NCBI RefSeq assembly: GCF_011440305.1
Contig: NZ_JAAOIW010000009.1
Span: 246,623-310,622 of the forward strand
Length of the DNA stretch: 64,000 nucleotides
Reading direction: 5' to 3'
Source: Paenibacillus agricola
Lineage (GTDB): Bacteria; Bacillota; Bacilli; Paenibacillales; NBRC-103111
The notes beneath the pieces were generated by a model, which saw nothing but the letters and a program-made list of their open reading frames with translations, was not told where the DNA came from and searched no databases. Position 1 is the stretch's first letter. The number at the start of each line of letters is the position of its first letter. Made by a program: the position numbers and the translations under genes. Below are positions 35,653 to 44,188 of the stretch, in pieces.

Positions 35653-36643
35653 AGTGTTGATCCTCCTTCGACTGCGATTCTGCATGCAGCCAGCAGCGGC
35701 TCCGCTGTCCATCTGCCACTTGAAAGAGCGGCGGCGATTGCTCCAGACAAATCGATTTCGTGTGAGGACATCTCGAGGCAAATCGGCAGCCCTGCTTGAC
35801 TGTACCCGGCAAAGGCACATTACCCGTGATCGAGTCGAGACGTTCCTGTACACGATTGAGCTTCGGTGTTGACTTCAGCAGCCCTTGCGTATACGGGTGA
35901 GAGGGATTGTCAAAAAGCGTGCTGACATTAGCCTCCTCGACGATCTGTCCCGCATACATAACAAACACCCGTTCGCACAGCTCCGCAATAACCCCGAGGT
36001 CATGCGTAATAAAAAGAATCGAGGTGCCCTGCCGATTACGAAGCTCCAGCATCAGATCCAGAATCTGCGCCTGGATCGTCACATCCAGCGCCGTGGTAGG
36101 CTCATCGGCTATCAGCAAATCCGGCTCGCAGGACATCGCCATCGCAATCATCACCCGCTGCCTCATACCGCCTGAGAGCTGGTGCGGATATTCGTCGATA
36201 ATTTTGTCAGGCCTTGGAATGTGAACCTTTTTGAGCATTTCGATCGCGTGTATCCGGGCTTGCTTGCCGGAGTACCCGCGATGCAGCATGACCGCCTCGG
36301 AAAGCTGGAAGCCGATCGTGCGTACAGGATTAAGCGAGGACATCGGGTCCTGAAAAATCATCGCCAGCTCATTACCCCGCATCCTGCGCATCTCTTCATC
36401 CGTCAGGTTTAACAGGTTAATGCCTTTGTAGAGCACCTCGCCTTCTTTAATGCTAACACCTGTTTTGGGCAGCAGTCTCATAATGGACAGTGAGGTCACG
36501 CTCTTGCCGCAGCCGGATTCACCGACAATTCCGATGATTTCGCCCTTGGCGATTGACATATCGATCCCATCAACAGCCGGAATGATGCGCCCTTTGCTAA
36601 TAAATTCGGTTTTTAGTCCTTTGATTTCCAGGAGATTATCCAC
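35636..36643 (-). CDS. Dipeptide/oligopeptide ABC transporter ATP-binding protein (OppD/DppD type)
   Basis: About 335 residues; the GTG at 36643 is six bases after GAGGTG, another GTG lies three codons upstream. Walker A GESGCGKSVTS, signature QLSGGMRQRVMIAMA, Walker B LLIADEPTTALD, and a C-terminal Cys cluster (GCRFASRCPHTKSIC). It pairs with the OppF-type subunit to energise the importer. Confidence 0.95.
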   Translation of the reverse strand: MDNLLEIKGLKTEFISKGRIIPAVDGIDMSIAKGEIIGIVGESGCGKSVTSLSIMRLLPKTGVSIKEGEVLYKGINLLNLTDEEMRRMRGNELAMIFQDPMSSLNPVRTIGFQLSEAVMLHRGYSGKQARIHAIEMLKKVHIPRPDKIIDEYPHQLSGGMRQRVMIAMAMSCEPDLLIADEPTTALDVTIQAQILDLMLELRNRQGTSILFITHDLGVIAELCERVFVMYAGQIVEEANVSTLFDNPSHPYTQGLLKSTPKLNRVQERLDSITGNVPLPGTVKQGCRFASRCPHTKSICLEQSPPLFQVADGQRSRCWLHAESQSKEDQHYEYTS

Positions 36644-36672
36644 AGATCCCACCTCATTTTCTTGCCGGAATA

Positions 36673-37584
36673 TTACCGGTTCGTCTTAGGGTCCAGTACG
36701 ACTCTGATTCCGTCACCCAACAGATTAAAACTGAGCACGACCAGGAATATCGCAATCCCGGGCCACAAGGCAAGCAAGGGCTCAATGTTTAAATATCCCT
36801 GCGCATTATACAGCATCGATCCCCAGGACGGCTCCTCCGGTCTGGCACCCAGACCCAGATAGGACAGCCCCGCTTCCTGGATGATGGCAGATGCCATCGC
36901 CAACGTAATCTGCACGAGAATCGGCGGCATCGAGTTGGGCAGTACGTGTCGAAACATAATTCGCCAGTCGTTCGCACCGATGGCTTTGGCGGCCTGGACA
37001 AATTCCAGATTGGATACGCTCATCACCTGGGCACGGGTAATCCGGATAAAGGAAGGTATGAACCCGATTCCAATGGCAGCCATCGCATTATAGAATCCGC
37101 CCCCAAGAGCAGAAGCCATCGCAAGTGCGAGAATTAATGAAGGAAATGCCTGCATCGCATCGACGACTCGCATAACCACCCATTCGTCCCAGGCTCCCCG
37201 GAAGTAGCCTGTTATCAAACCAATCGGTACACCTATCAATACGGCGATACCTACCGATATAACAGCTGCCTGAATCGTAAGCCGGGCACCATACAGCAGG
37301 CGGGAGTAGACGTCACGGCCCAGATCATCGGTGCCTAACCAATGTCCGGCCATCGGCTTTTGCAAGGTGGCCGAATAGTCTTGATCGGTTATCGGATCAT
37401 GTGTAGCCAAAAGCGGTGCAAAAATAGCGAGCACCAACAGCAGCAGAATGATCAGGGCGCCAGCCATGGCCAGCTTGTTTTTGGAAAAGTCACGTAGAAA
37501 GCCCAGCCATCTGTTTTCTTTTTTCTCCATATCGTGAAGCTGCTGCGAGTTCAAGCCCGTAGTCATGCCGGAAGTCTGGCTCAA
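36673..37584 (-). CDS. Dipeptide-type ABC transporter permease (DppC/OppC type)
   Basis: The protein has 303 residues with six membrane helices and the DppC-type N-terminal extension (LGTDDLGRDVYSRLLYGAR). The cytoplasmic EAA loop is FVQAAKAIGANDWRIMFRHV with LPN. The start is probably a TTG one base after the previous stop; ATG at 37566 is an alternative. Confidence 0.94.
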   Translation of the reverse strand: MSQTSGMTTGLNSQQLHDMEKKENRWLGFLRDFSKNKLAMAGALIILLLLVLAIFAPLLATHDPITDQDYSATLQKPMAGHWLGTDDLGRDVYSRLLYGARLTIQAAVISVGIAVLIGVPIGLITGYFRGAWDEWVVMRVVDAMQAFPSLILALAMASALGGGFYNAMAAIGIGFIPSFIRITRAQVMSVSNLEFVQAAKAIGANDWRIMFRHVLPNSMPPILVQITLAMASAIIQEAGLSYLGLGARPEEPSWGSMLYNAQGYLNIEPLLALWPGIAIFLVVLSFNLLGDGIRVVLDPKTNR

Positions 37585-37585
37585 A

Positions 37586-38539
37586 TCAACCTGTCCCCTT
37601 TCCTAGCTTGATCCGCGGATCAACGATCACATACAATAGATCAACGACAAGATTTATCAATACAACCAACAGCGCGGATACAAGAATCGCTCCCTGTACA
37701 GTCACAAAATCCCGTTTGTAGATGGACGATACGATCAGCTTGCCAAAGCCGGGAATCGAAAATATCGTTTCGGTAATGACGAGCCCGCCCAGCAAGCCGG
37801 CTATCATCAGACCGCTGGTTGTGATGACAGGCACTAGCGCATTTTTCAGCGCATGGCTGACAATCACGCTTTTTTCCTTTAATCCTTTGGAGTATGCGGT
37901 GCGGATGTAATCCGCACCCATGACCTCCAGCAGGCTGCTGCGCATCATACGCATCAGCACCGCCGCCTCACGCAGGCCTGTTGCCACCATCGGCATGATC
38001 ATAGCCGCTATATTGCCTAATGGATCTTCACTGAAAGGTATATAGCCTGAAGCGGGCAGCCACCCCAAATTCATGGCGAATAGGACAATAAACATCATAC
38101 CGAGCCAAAAATGGGGAATCGACATGCCTCCGAGCGCAAAGATGGTACACAAGTAATCGATCCAGCCACGAGGGCGGGAAGCTGCCAGAATACCAGCAGG
38201 AATAGCAATCAGAAGAACGATCAGAAAGGTGCCAGCCGTTAATTCCAGCGTAACCGGCAAGGATTGTGCAATTAACCCGGATACCGGAGAACCGTCAACC
38301 AGGGAATGGCCCAGGTCTCCTTGCAGCACACCCAGCAGCCAATCGAAATACTGCATCACGATCGGTTTGTTTAAACCAAGTGTCTCCCTCATGTTGGCGA
38401 TCGCTTCAGGTGTCGCTTCCTGGCCCAGAATCACGGAAGCTGGATCTCCGGGCAGCATATGCAACAATGAAAATACCATCAAAGTGACCAATACTACGAC
38501 CGGTAAGGTCAATAACAACCGTCTAACAATTGTCGCCAT
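37586..38539 (-). CDS. Dipeptide-type ABC transporter permease (DppB/OppB type)
   Basis: The protein has 317 residues. It starts MATIVRRLLLTLPVVVLVTL with MVFSLLHMLPGDPASVILGQ, the standard DppB N terminus. The EAA loop is YIRTAYSKGLKEKSVIVSHA with LKNAL. The partner permease follows after one base. Confidence 0.95.
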   Translation of the reverse strand: MATIVRRLLLTLPVVVLVTLMVFSLLHMLPGDPASVILGQEATPEAIANMRETLGLNKPIVMQYFDWLLGVLQGDLGHSLVDGSPVSGLIAQSLPVTLELTAGTFLIVLLIAIPAGILAASRPRGWIDYLCTIFALGGMSIPHFWLGMMFIVLFAMNLGWLPASGYIPFSEDPLGNIAAMIMPMVATGLREAAVLMRMMRSSLLEVMGADYIRTAYSKGLKEKSVIVSHALKNALVPVITTSGLMIAGLLGGLVITETIFSIPGFGKLIVSSIYKRDFVTVQGAILVSALLVVLINLVVDLLYVIVDPRIKLGKGTG

Positions 38540-38558
38540 AAAAAAACCACCTCTTTAC

Positions 38559-40127
38559 TTACTTGCCCAGATTAGCGGTATGAATGATGAAATCAGGCAC
38601 ATATTCAAATCCTTGAATCGACTTGGACATGCCGAAGACAATATTCTCATGGTACAGGTATACGACAGGTACATCCTCATGCAGGATATTCATAATTTGA
38701 TCGTAAACTAGCTTCCTTTTGTCTTGATCGACTTCTGTACGACCGGAATTCAACAGCTTGTCCAGTTCCGGATTGGTGTAACGCGCGAAGTTTCTCGGTC
38801 CCTTGGTAATAAACCAGTCATAGATGCTCTGGTCTGGATCTTGGCGGCCGCTCCAGGCTGTGAGTCCCATATCATAATTACCGCTGATAATTTGCTCATC
38901 TAGACTGCCATACTCCAACTTCTCCAGCTTTACCTCAACACCGAGCGGCTTCAGCATGTTCTGAATCATTTGTCCGACCTGCTGGTCCTTAGGGAGGGTA
39001 CCGACCTTGAGCGAGAATGAGGCGCTGTCCATACCAGCCTTTTTCATAAGCTCTTTGGCTTTGTCAAGATTCGGTTTTTCATATTGATCATTATTGCCAT
39101 GAGCAAAGTTTCTGGAGGAGAATGGCGAATGCGCCGGTGTGCCCGCTCCATTGATGGCGATTTTCACCAAGGCGTCCCTGTCAATCATCAGATCCACAGC
39201 CTGGCGGAATTCTTTTTTGTCAAACGGAGGCTTTGAAGTGTTCAAATATACATAGCTCGTTCCGAAAGACACATCGTTGACCAGTTTGACTTTGCTGTCA
39301 TTGGCGAGTCCTTCCAACTCCTTGAATGGAACCTTGTCCGTGATGTCGACGTCACCACTTTTCAGGTTAACCAAGGCGACGTTCGAATCCTCTATCACCT
39401 TGTAGACAAGCTTGTCTACTTTAGGAAGATCTTTTTTCCAGTAGTTCGGATTTTTATCGAGTGTAAGGGAAGATCCTTTCAAGGTTTCCTTGAACATATA
39501 AGGACCCGTACCTACAGGTTTATTGACAAAATCCTTGCCGGCTTTCTTAGCTGCATCGGGGGATACCATCATTCCGGACTTTTCCGTCAATACGGATAAG
39601 AAGGGCGAGAACGGCTGCTTCAGTGCGATTTTAATCGTATTGGCATCCACAACCGTCAGGCTCTCAACATCCTTGATCTCATTTCGTCTTAGAGAATCCT
39701 CCTCCATATTGCGCTCGAAGTTGAATTTGACTGCCTCTGCGTTAAAATCGGTTCCGTCATGAAATTTAACACCTTGACGCAGGTGGAAGGTATACTCCTT
39801 CTTGTCGTTCGATATTTCCCATTTCTCTGCGAGCATCGGGACTAGGCTGCCTGTTGCATCAATATCCAACAGCTTGTCATACAAGCTTTGGTAGACGTTT
39901 TTCTCCTGGATCGTCAGTGAATACTTGGGATCGAGCTTCGTTGGATAAGCGAATATGGCGATATTCACCGTTCCTCCTGCTTTGGAGACTGCTGGAGCCT
40001 GGGCTGGAGCTGGAGCTGGAGCTGGAGTTCCACCCGCAGAAGGCTGGTCCGCGGTTTTACATCCGGCAAGCAGCATGCATCCAGTCAAAAGAAGTGTTAA
40101 ACTAACTGCCATTGGCTTTTTTCTCAT
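38559..40127 (-). CDS. Lipoprotein substrate-binding protein of a dipeptide-type ABC importer
   Basis: The ATG at 40127 has GGAGG seven bases upstream. The lipoprotein signal MRKKPMAVSLTLLLTGCMLL is followed by lipobox LLAG-C. A Pro-Ala linker (PAPAPAPAQAPA) leads to the SBP_bac_5 fold (FHLRQGVKFHDGTDFNAEAV; GTGPYMFKETLKGSSLTLDK; GLTAWSGRQDPDQSIYDWF). It should deliver a peptide-like or gamma-glutamyl/glycosylated substrate to the permeases. The upstream gap carries GntR-type boxes, so it is the first gene of its own transcript. Confidence 0.95.
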   Translation of the reverse strand: MRKKPMAVSLTLLLTGCMLLAGCKTADQPSAGGTPAPAPAPAQAPAVSKAGGTVNIAIFAYPTKLDPKYSLTIQEKNVYQSLYDKLLDIDATGSLVPMLAEKWEISNDKKEYTFHLRQGVKFHDGTDFNAEAVKFNFERNMEEDSLRRNEIKDVESLTVVDANTIKIALKQPFSPFLSVLTEKSGMMVSPDAAKKAGKDFVNKPVGTGPYMFKETLKGSSLTLDKNPNYWKKDLPKVDKLVYKVIEDSNVALVNLKSGDVDITDKVPFKELEGLANDSKVKLVNDVSFGTSYVYLNTSKPPFDKKEFRQAVDLMIDRDALVKIAINGAGTPAHSPFSSRNFAHGNNDQYEKPNLDKAKELMKKAGMDSASFSLKVGTLPKDQQVGQMIQNMLKPLGVEVKLEKLEYGSLDEQIISGNYDMGLTAWSGRQDPDQSIYDWFITKGPRNFARYTNPELDKLLNSGRTEVDQDKRKLVYDQIMNILHEDVPVVYLYHENIVFGMSKSIQGFEYVPDFIIHTANLGK

Positions 40128-40284
40128 GTTCATTCCTCCATTTTTCTTGTTCCCTAATGAATATAGATCATGTCGATATAACATCATAACCACTACTGAT
40201 GCTGTATTACCTTCATTTCAGTAAAATCAAATGGCCTGCAGGTCCATACTATCCAATACGATTAACATGTTACATTATCTAACT

Positions 40285-40370
40285 AGTCATGTTGTTATAA
40301 CGAATTTTACTCCCTATAATAGGAATTTGTCAATAAAAAAACAAAATCCGTCATATTATAACGAATTCCG
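40285..40370 (-). promoter_or_regulatory. Candidate GntR boxes upstream of the ABC importer
   Basis: Two copies of TTATAACGAATT (40299-40310 and about 40355-40366), each preceded by TCAT, lie in the gap before the substrate-binding protein gene. The same motif lies in front of the GntR gene (ATAACGAATT). Confidence 0.55.
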
Positions 40371-40401
40371 TGTTAAATTACATAACATAAATCGACGGTA
40401 T

Positions 40402-41358
40402 CTAAAGCTGATCTGATTCCAGGGAACTTAAAAAGGCCAGATATTCTTCCATGGTTGGCAATGATGACTGGGCTCCGATACGGGTAACGGATAAAGCGGC
40501 GACTTGAATCGCCTTTTGAATGGCAGATTCGAGGTCCCGATCTCTGGTCCAAAAATGAGCTGTGGCTCCCACAAAACAATCACCCGCGGCGGTCGTATCT
40601 ATCGCCTGAACAATCGGGGAAGCATAGTGAACCAAGGAGGTATGTGTTTTCAGAACAGCACCCTTGTCCCCTAAGGTGATGACTACATTGTTGATGCCCA
40701 TGTCAAACAGCTTTTCTGCAGCATCCATGGAGGTTTGGATGGAATCCACCCCGGCATTGACCAGCTGAGAGGCTTCTGTTTCATTCACGACAAGCAAATC
40801 AACGGTTTGCAGGGTCTCCAATCGAATAGGTACAACCGGTGCCAGGTTAAGAATGACCTTCACCTGATGCTGGTGGGCAGATGCGATGATATACTCGCCT
40901 ACCTCCTGCTCCATCTCCATTTGCACAATGGCAATGTTCGCCCGCTTCAAAGCCGGCCCTGACTGGTCGACGTCCTGTTTGGTCAGCAAGGCATTGGCGC
41001 CCAAATGCGTAATAATCGTGTTTTGTCCTGCCCGATCCACCGGAATCAAGGAAAGCCCGGTTTCAGAGCCCGCAGTCAAGCTCACATATTGATGGTCCAC
41101 CTTGTCGACTTCTAAAAAGCCCTTCATCTTAGCGCCTAGATCATCATCGCCAACCCGCCCAACCATCGTCACTTTCGAACCCAGACGGGACGCAGCGACT
41201 GCTTGGTTCGCCGCTTTTCCTCCAGGTATCAAGTGAAGTGTCCGGGTTGAGATCGTTTCTCCTGTTTGCGGAAGACGTTCAACATAGGCTACAAAGTCCA
41301 TATTTAAACTGCCATACACGATAATATCCGTTTGTTGCGTTTGTTGCGTTTGGGTCAC
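40402..41358 (-). CDS. PfkB-family carbohydrate kinase, ribokinase-like
   Basis: The protein has 318 residues and a GTG start overlapping the BtpA stop (GTGA). PfkB signature 1 is GGKAANQAVAASRLGSKV; signature 2 is DTTAAGDCFVGA with the catalytic Asp in the anion hole. The N terminus is IIVYGSLNMDFVAYVERLPQ, close to ribokinases. It phosphorylates a sugar or nucleoside released from the imported compound (inference). Confidence 0.94.
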   Translation of the reverse strand: MTQTQQTQQTDIIVYGSLNMDFVAYVERLPQTGETISTRTLHLIPGGKAANQAVAASRLGSKVTMVGRVGDDDLGAKMKGFLEVDKVDHQYVSLTAGSETGLSLIPVDRAGQNTIITHLGANALLTKQDVDQSGPALKRANIAIVQMEMEQEVGEYIIASAHQHQVKVILNLAPVVPIRLETLQTVDLLVVNETEASQLVNAGVDSIQTSMDAAEKLFDMGINNVVITLGDKGAVLKTHTSLVHYASPIVQAIDTTAAGDCFVGATAHFWTRDRDLESAIQKAIQVAALSVTRIGAQSSLPTMEEYLAFLSSLESDQL

Positions 41359-42215
41359 CTGGCACTACCTACTTCCTCGCGGAGACGGAATACGACCTCC
41401 ATTAATTGTTTGACACGATCGACATCGACCGGATTCCACCATAATCCATCTACTTTCAAGGAGCTCCCGACAACGCAGCCATCGCACAGTGCCAGAATCT
41501 TCCTGGCATTCGATGCGGTAATGCCGCTTCCTACAATGACTGGCAGCTGTGTATTGTCCTTAATTCCGGTTATCTCATTCGTTGAGGTCTCATCTCCCGT
41601 ACGGTTGCCTGTGGCAATCAGCACATCCGCATCAAAGAAAATATTATCACGCGTCTGCTCAGCCAGACTGCGGTCCGCAACGATCGAATGACTACCATGC
41701 TTCACATGAACATCAGCAAAAATTTTGATGTTATCACCCTTGATACTCGAACGATAGCGCATCGCCTTGGCCGAAGAACCTTCAAGAATTCCCTCATTCG
41801 CGACATAAGCGTTCACCCACTGATTGACTCTCACAAAGGGAACATCGGCAGCCTTGGCGACGGCCAAAGCTGGAATAACGCCATTAGCCAGGCAGTTAAT
41901 CCCTATCGGCAAGCGGGTTGCCTGCTTCAGTCTTACAGTCAATGCAGTCATTGCTGCAACGGTTTCCATTCCGATATCCTCCGGTTTGGAAAACGGCAAA
42001 TCCCAGGCATTCTCAATAATCAAGCCATCAACTTGCCCTTCTTCAAAAGCACGCACATCCTGTAAAGCGAATTCGAAAATATCGTCCAAATTCCCGCCTT
42101 TAAAATGGGGCGCACCCGGCAAAGCTTTTAAGTGAATCATACCAATGATTGCTTTATTTGTCTTAAATATATCCAATACGGCATTGCTTTTACTTGGAAA
42201 AATAGTCGCGGACAT
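41355..42215 (-). CDS. BtpA/SgcQ-family TIM-barrel protein
   Basis: The protein has 286 residues. Family marks are IGMIHLKALPGAPHFKGGNL, GLIIENAWDLPFSKPEDIG, INCLANGVIPALAVA, ADVHVKHGSHSI and the C-terminal VIVGSGITASNARKIL..GCVVGSSLK. SgcQ-like members are probable phosphosugar or nucleoside-metabolism enzymes with a phosphate site at GSGIT. The exact reaction is not established. It is the first gene after a GntR-type operator and overlaps the kinase by 4 bp. Confidence 0.92.
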   Translation of the reverse strand: MSATIFPSKSNAVLDIFKTNKAIIGMIHLKALPGAPHFKGGNLDDIFEFALQDVRAFEEGQVDGLIIENAWDLPFSKPEDIGMETVAAMTALTVRLKQATRLPIGINCLANGVIPALAVAKAADVPFVRVNQWVNAYVANEGILEGSSAKAMRYRSSIKGDNIKIFADVHVKHGSHSIVADRSLAEQTRDNIFFDADVLIATGNRTGDETSTNEITGIKDNTQLPVIVGSGITASNARKILALCDGCVVGSSLKVDGLWWNPVDVDRVKQLMEVVFRLREEVGSAR

Positions 42216-42517
42216 AGTAACCCTCCATAATAGTCATAATTTGAATAGCCATGATCAACTGCCTTCAACCCTGCTGTTTACCCCAACTTCCAGCCATTTG
42301 CTTGCAAGTGCGAATAAGTCGACCGCTGACTCGGTTAGTTCCCAACAAGCTTCCAAATCCACGAAATGATTATTCTCAGCACTCCAGGCCTCACCTCCTT
42401 TAAAAGTTATAACATCATGTCGTCATGATGTATTATTTTGGAAGCGCAGAATAAGGGTTGAGGATAATTAAATCCACCTTGTCTCTGCAGCTCCGCCAGT
42501 GTCTCTCTGACTTGTAT
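42216..42517. other. Leader region between GntR and BtpA genes
   Basis: On the minus strand an AAAGGAGGTGAG box near 42398 precedes a 50-codon open frame (EAWSAENNHFVDLEACWELT...) without a proper start, and a 15-codon GTG frame. Neither is convincing as a gene. A leader peptide is possible. Confidence 0.35.
42404..42431 (-). promoter_or_regulatory. Palindromic operator upstream of the BtpA gene
   Basis: ACATCATG-TCGT-CATGATGT (42412-42431) is a perfect 8-bp inverted repeat next to GTTATAAC. It lies between the GntR gene and its probable target operon. Confidence 0.6.
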
Positions 42518-43249
42518 TTATTTCAGTACATTGGTGTATTTATACTTATCTGCCCGGTATAGCATTTTCGAATATTCGAATACATTGCCATCCTGCAGCC
42601 TCGTGATCCGGGTTAAAGCCAATACCGCGGAGCCTACTGAAATATCCAGATAACCGGATGTCTGTTGATCGGCCAATACCGCTTCCACCGTCTCATGAGC
42701 CTCGCCCAACAGGACTCCCTCGTTATGTAAAGCTGAATATAAGGACTCGTCACTTAAAATGTATTTGTCCAGCTGCAAATGCGGGGTAATCGACGTATTG
42801 AGGTACGTGGTATGAATCCCGATCGGGATGTCGCTAACCAAACGAATACGTTCGATTTTGGTGACCTTGACGGTATCTGCAATCTGAAATACCCTCTGAA
42901 GCCTCTCGTTGGAGTTTTCTATAGAGAAATCCATCACATAGGACTTGGTCTTGAAGCCTCTCTCGTTCATATCGCGGGTAAAGCTGGTCAGCTCAGGCCT
43001 GATAGACTCCAGCTTGGGAGCGGCCACAAAGGTTCCCTTGCCTTGTATCCGGGTCAGAATACCACTGTTTACAAGTTCTCCAATCGCCTGCCTCACTGTA
43101 ATACGGCTGATTTTATACTGCTTCTGCAATTCCGTTTCTGTCGGGATCGTATCTCCGTATACCCATTTTCCAGTTTCAATATTTTCAACAATAACATCCT
43201 TGAGCTGGATATATAATGGCAATCGAGTATCCCTCTTTAAATCCGGCAC
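42518..43249 (-). CDS. GntR-family (HutC/UTRA) transcriptional regulator
   Basis: The protein has 243 residues with a GTG start. The wHTH is RLPLYIQLKDVIVENIETGK with YKISRITVRQAIGELVNSGI and LTRIQGKGTFVA. The C-terminal UTRA domain (IERIRLVSDIPIGIHTTYLN; GSAVLALTRITRLQDGNVFE) binds a phosphosugar-type effector in related proteins. Its location and the palindromic boxes nearby make it the regulator of the BtpA-kinase-importer locus. Confidence 0.94.
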   Translation of the reverse strand: MPDLKRDTRLPLYIQLKDVIVENIETGKWVYGDTIPTETELQKQYKISRITVRQAIGELVNSGILTRIQGKGTFVAAPKLESIRPELTSFTRDMNERGFKTKSYVMDFSIENSNERLQRVFQIADTVKVTKIERIRLVSDIPIGIHTTYLNTSITPHLQLDKYILSDESLYSALHNEGVLLGEAHETVEAVLADQQTSGYLDISVGSAVLALTRITRLQDGNVFEYSKMLYRADKYKYTNVLK

Positions 43250-43282
43250 AACATCACCCTCATAACCTATTTTTCTATTAGT

Positions 43283-43352
43283 TATATCGTCATAACGAAT
43301 TATAGCCCGAACATTTTAAAACGTCAACACAATTCTAGTTATAATGTTATGT
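43283..43352 (-). promoter_or_regulatory. Candidate GntR autoregulatory boxes
   Basis: GTTATATCGTCATAACGAATT, written in two halves as GTTATATCGTC and ATAACGAATT (43280-43301), and AGTTATAATGTTATG (about 43336-43350) share GTTATAA and ATAACGAATT with the importer promoter and palindromic symmetry with the BtpA operator. Confidence 0.5.
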
Positions 43353-43509
43353 ATCCTGACATGTATAGCGGTGCGGGTACTCTATTCAGCAGCTTGAGGC
43401 ATACTCGTATCGCTAAGACTGTACTTGAATAGCAGTTGTTAATATACGTATAGTATGTTATACATATATATGTGATCATCATAAATTCAAGAAAGGATGG
43501 ATATTACTT

Positions 43510-44103
43510 ATGCCAAATAAGACAATTTACGTATCCGATACAGATTTACTTATTTTTGAACGTGCACAGGAACTGGCTGGTGAAAACTTGTCAGCAACGA
43601 TCACAGAGGCACTTCGTCGGTATGTTAAAAATGCTGAAGCCAAGGCAGAAGGACTGGAGGAAATCATTGTGAAGGTCGGAAAAGTGGCTATTACAAGCAA
43701 ACGATTCTGGGGTAGACTACTTGCGAAAGGCCAGCTGACGGGTGAAAACAAAGAAGACCACCAATGGTATACAGTCTACAACACTGCCAAAGGGGCATTC
43801 GCAGTTTATATTACAAATCATCCCAAGTGGTGGTACGACAATGATATCGGTACTGATATGAAATGGAAAGATGCTGATAATGGTACAGTGCCCTATTGGA
43901 TGAAAAAATATTCGGACGACCCCGCACGGAACGAAGCTTGGAAAAAAAAGAAACAGGCTTGGTCTATATGGCACAAACAACCAGAGTACACGCTTGAAGT
44001 TTATACTTCTCTGGAAGAGCTTAAAGAGCACGTGGTGGATGAATTGTACCAAGCTGCTTTTCGAGCTTTGCAAGATGACCCAATAGAGGATCTCGACATC
44101 TAA
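43510..44103 (+). CDS. EXLDI-family protein
   Basis: The protein has 197 residues. The N terminus (MPNKTIYVSDTDLLIFERAQ; ATITEALRRYVKNAEAKAEG) looks like a ribbon-helix-helix domain. The C terminus ends EDLDI, matching the E-x-L-D-I signature that names the family. Function is unknown; members are commonly next to ABC-2 permease genes, as here. A palindrome-like run of TATAC/GTATA repeats (43445-43475) precedes it. If the RHH reading is right, it may be an autoregulator of the pair. Confidence 0.85.
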   Translation: MPNKTIYVSDTDLLIFERAQELAGENLSATITEALRRYVKNAEAKAEGLEEIIVKVGKVAITSKRFWGRLLAKGQLTGENKEDHQWYTVYNTAKGAFAVYITNHPKWWYDNDIGTDMKWKDADNGTVPYWMKKYSDDPARNEAWKKKKQAWSIWHKQPEYTLEVYTSLEELKEHVVDELYQAAFRALQDDPIEDLDI

Positions 44104-44188
44104 GCTAGCCCCCTATTAACAATAGGATTTCGAATGAATAGGATTACCTGCAACCACGAATTTTAAATATGTTTAGGAGAGAAATAAG

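Noticed and set aside
42245..42400. 50-codon frame in the BtpA leader
   Set aside because: It has a Shine-Dalgarno-like box but no start codon in frame at a suitable distance.
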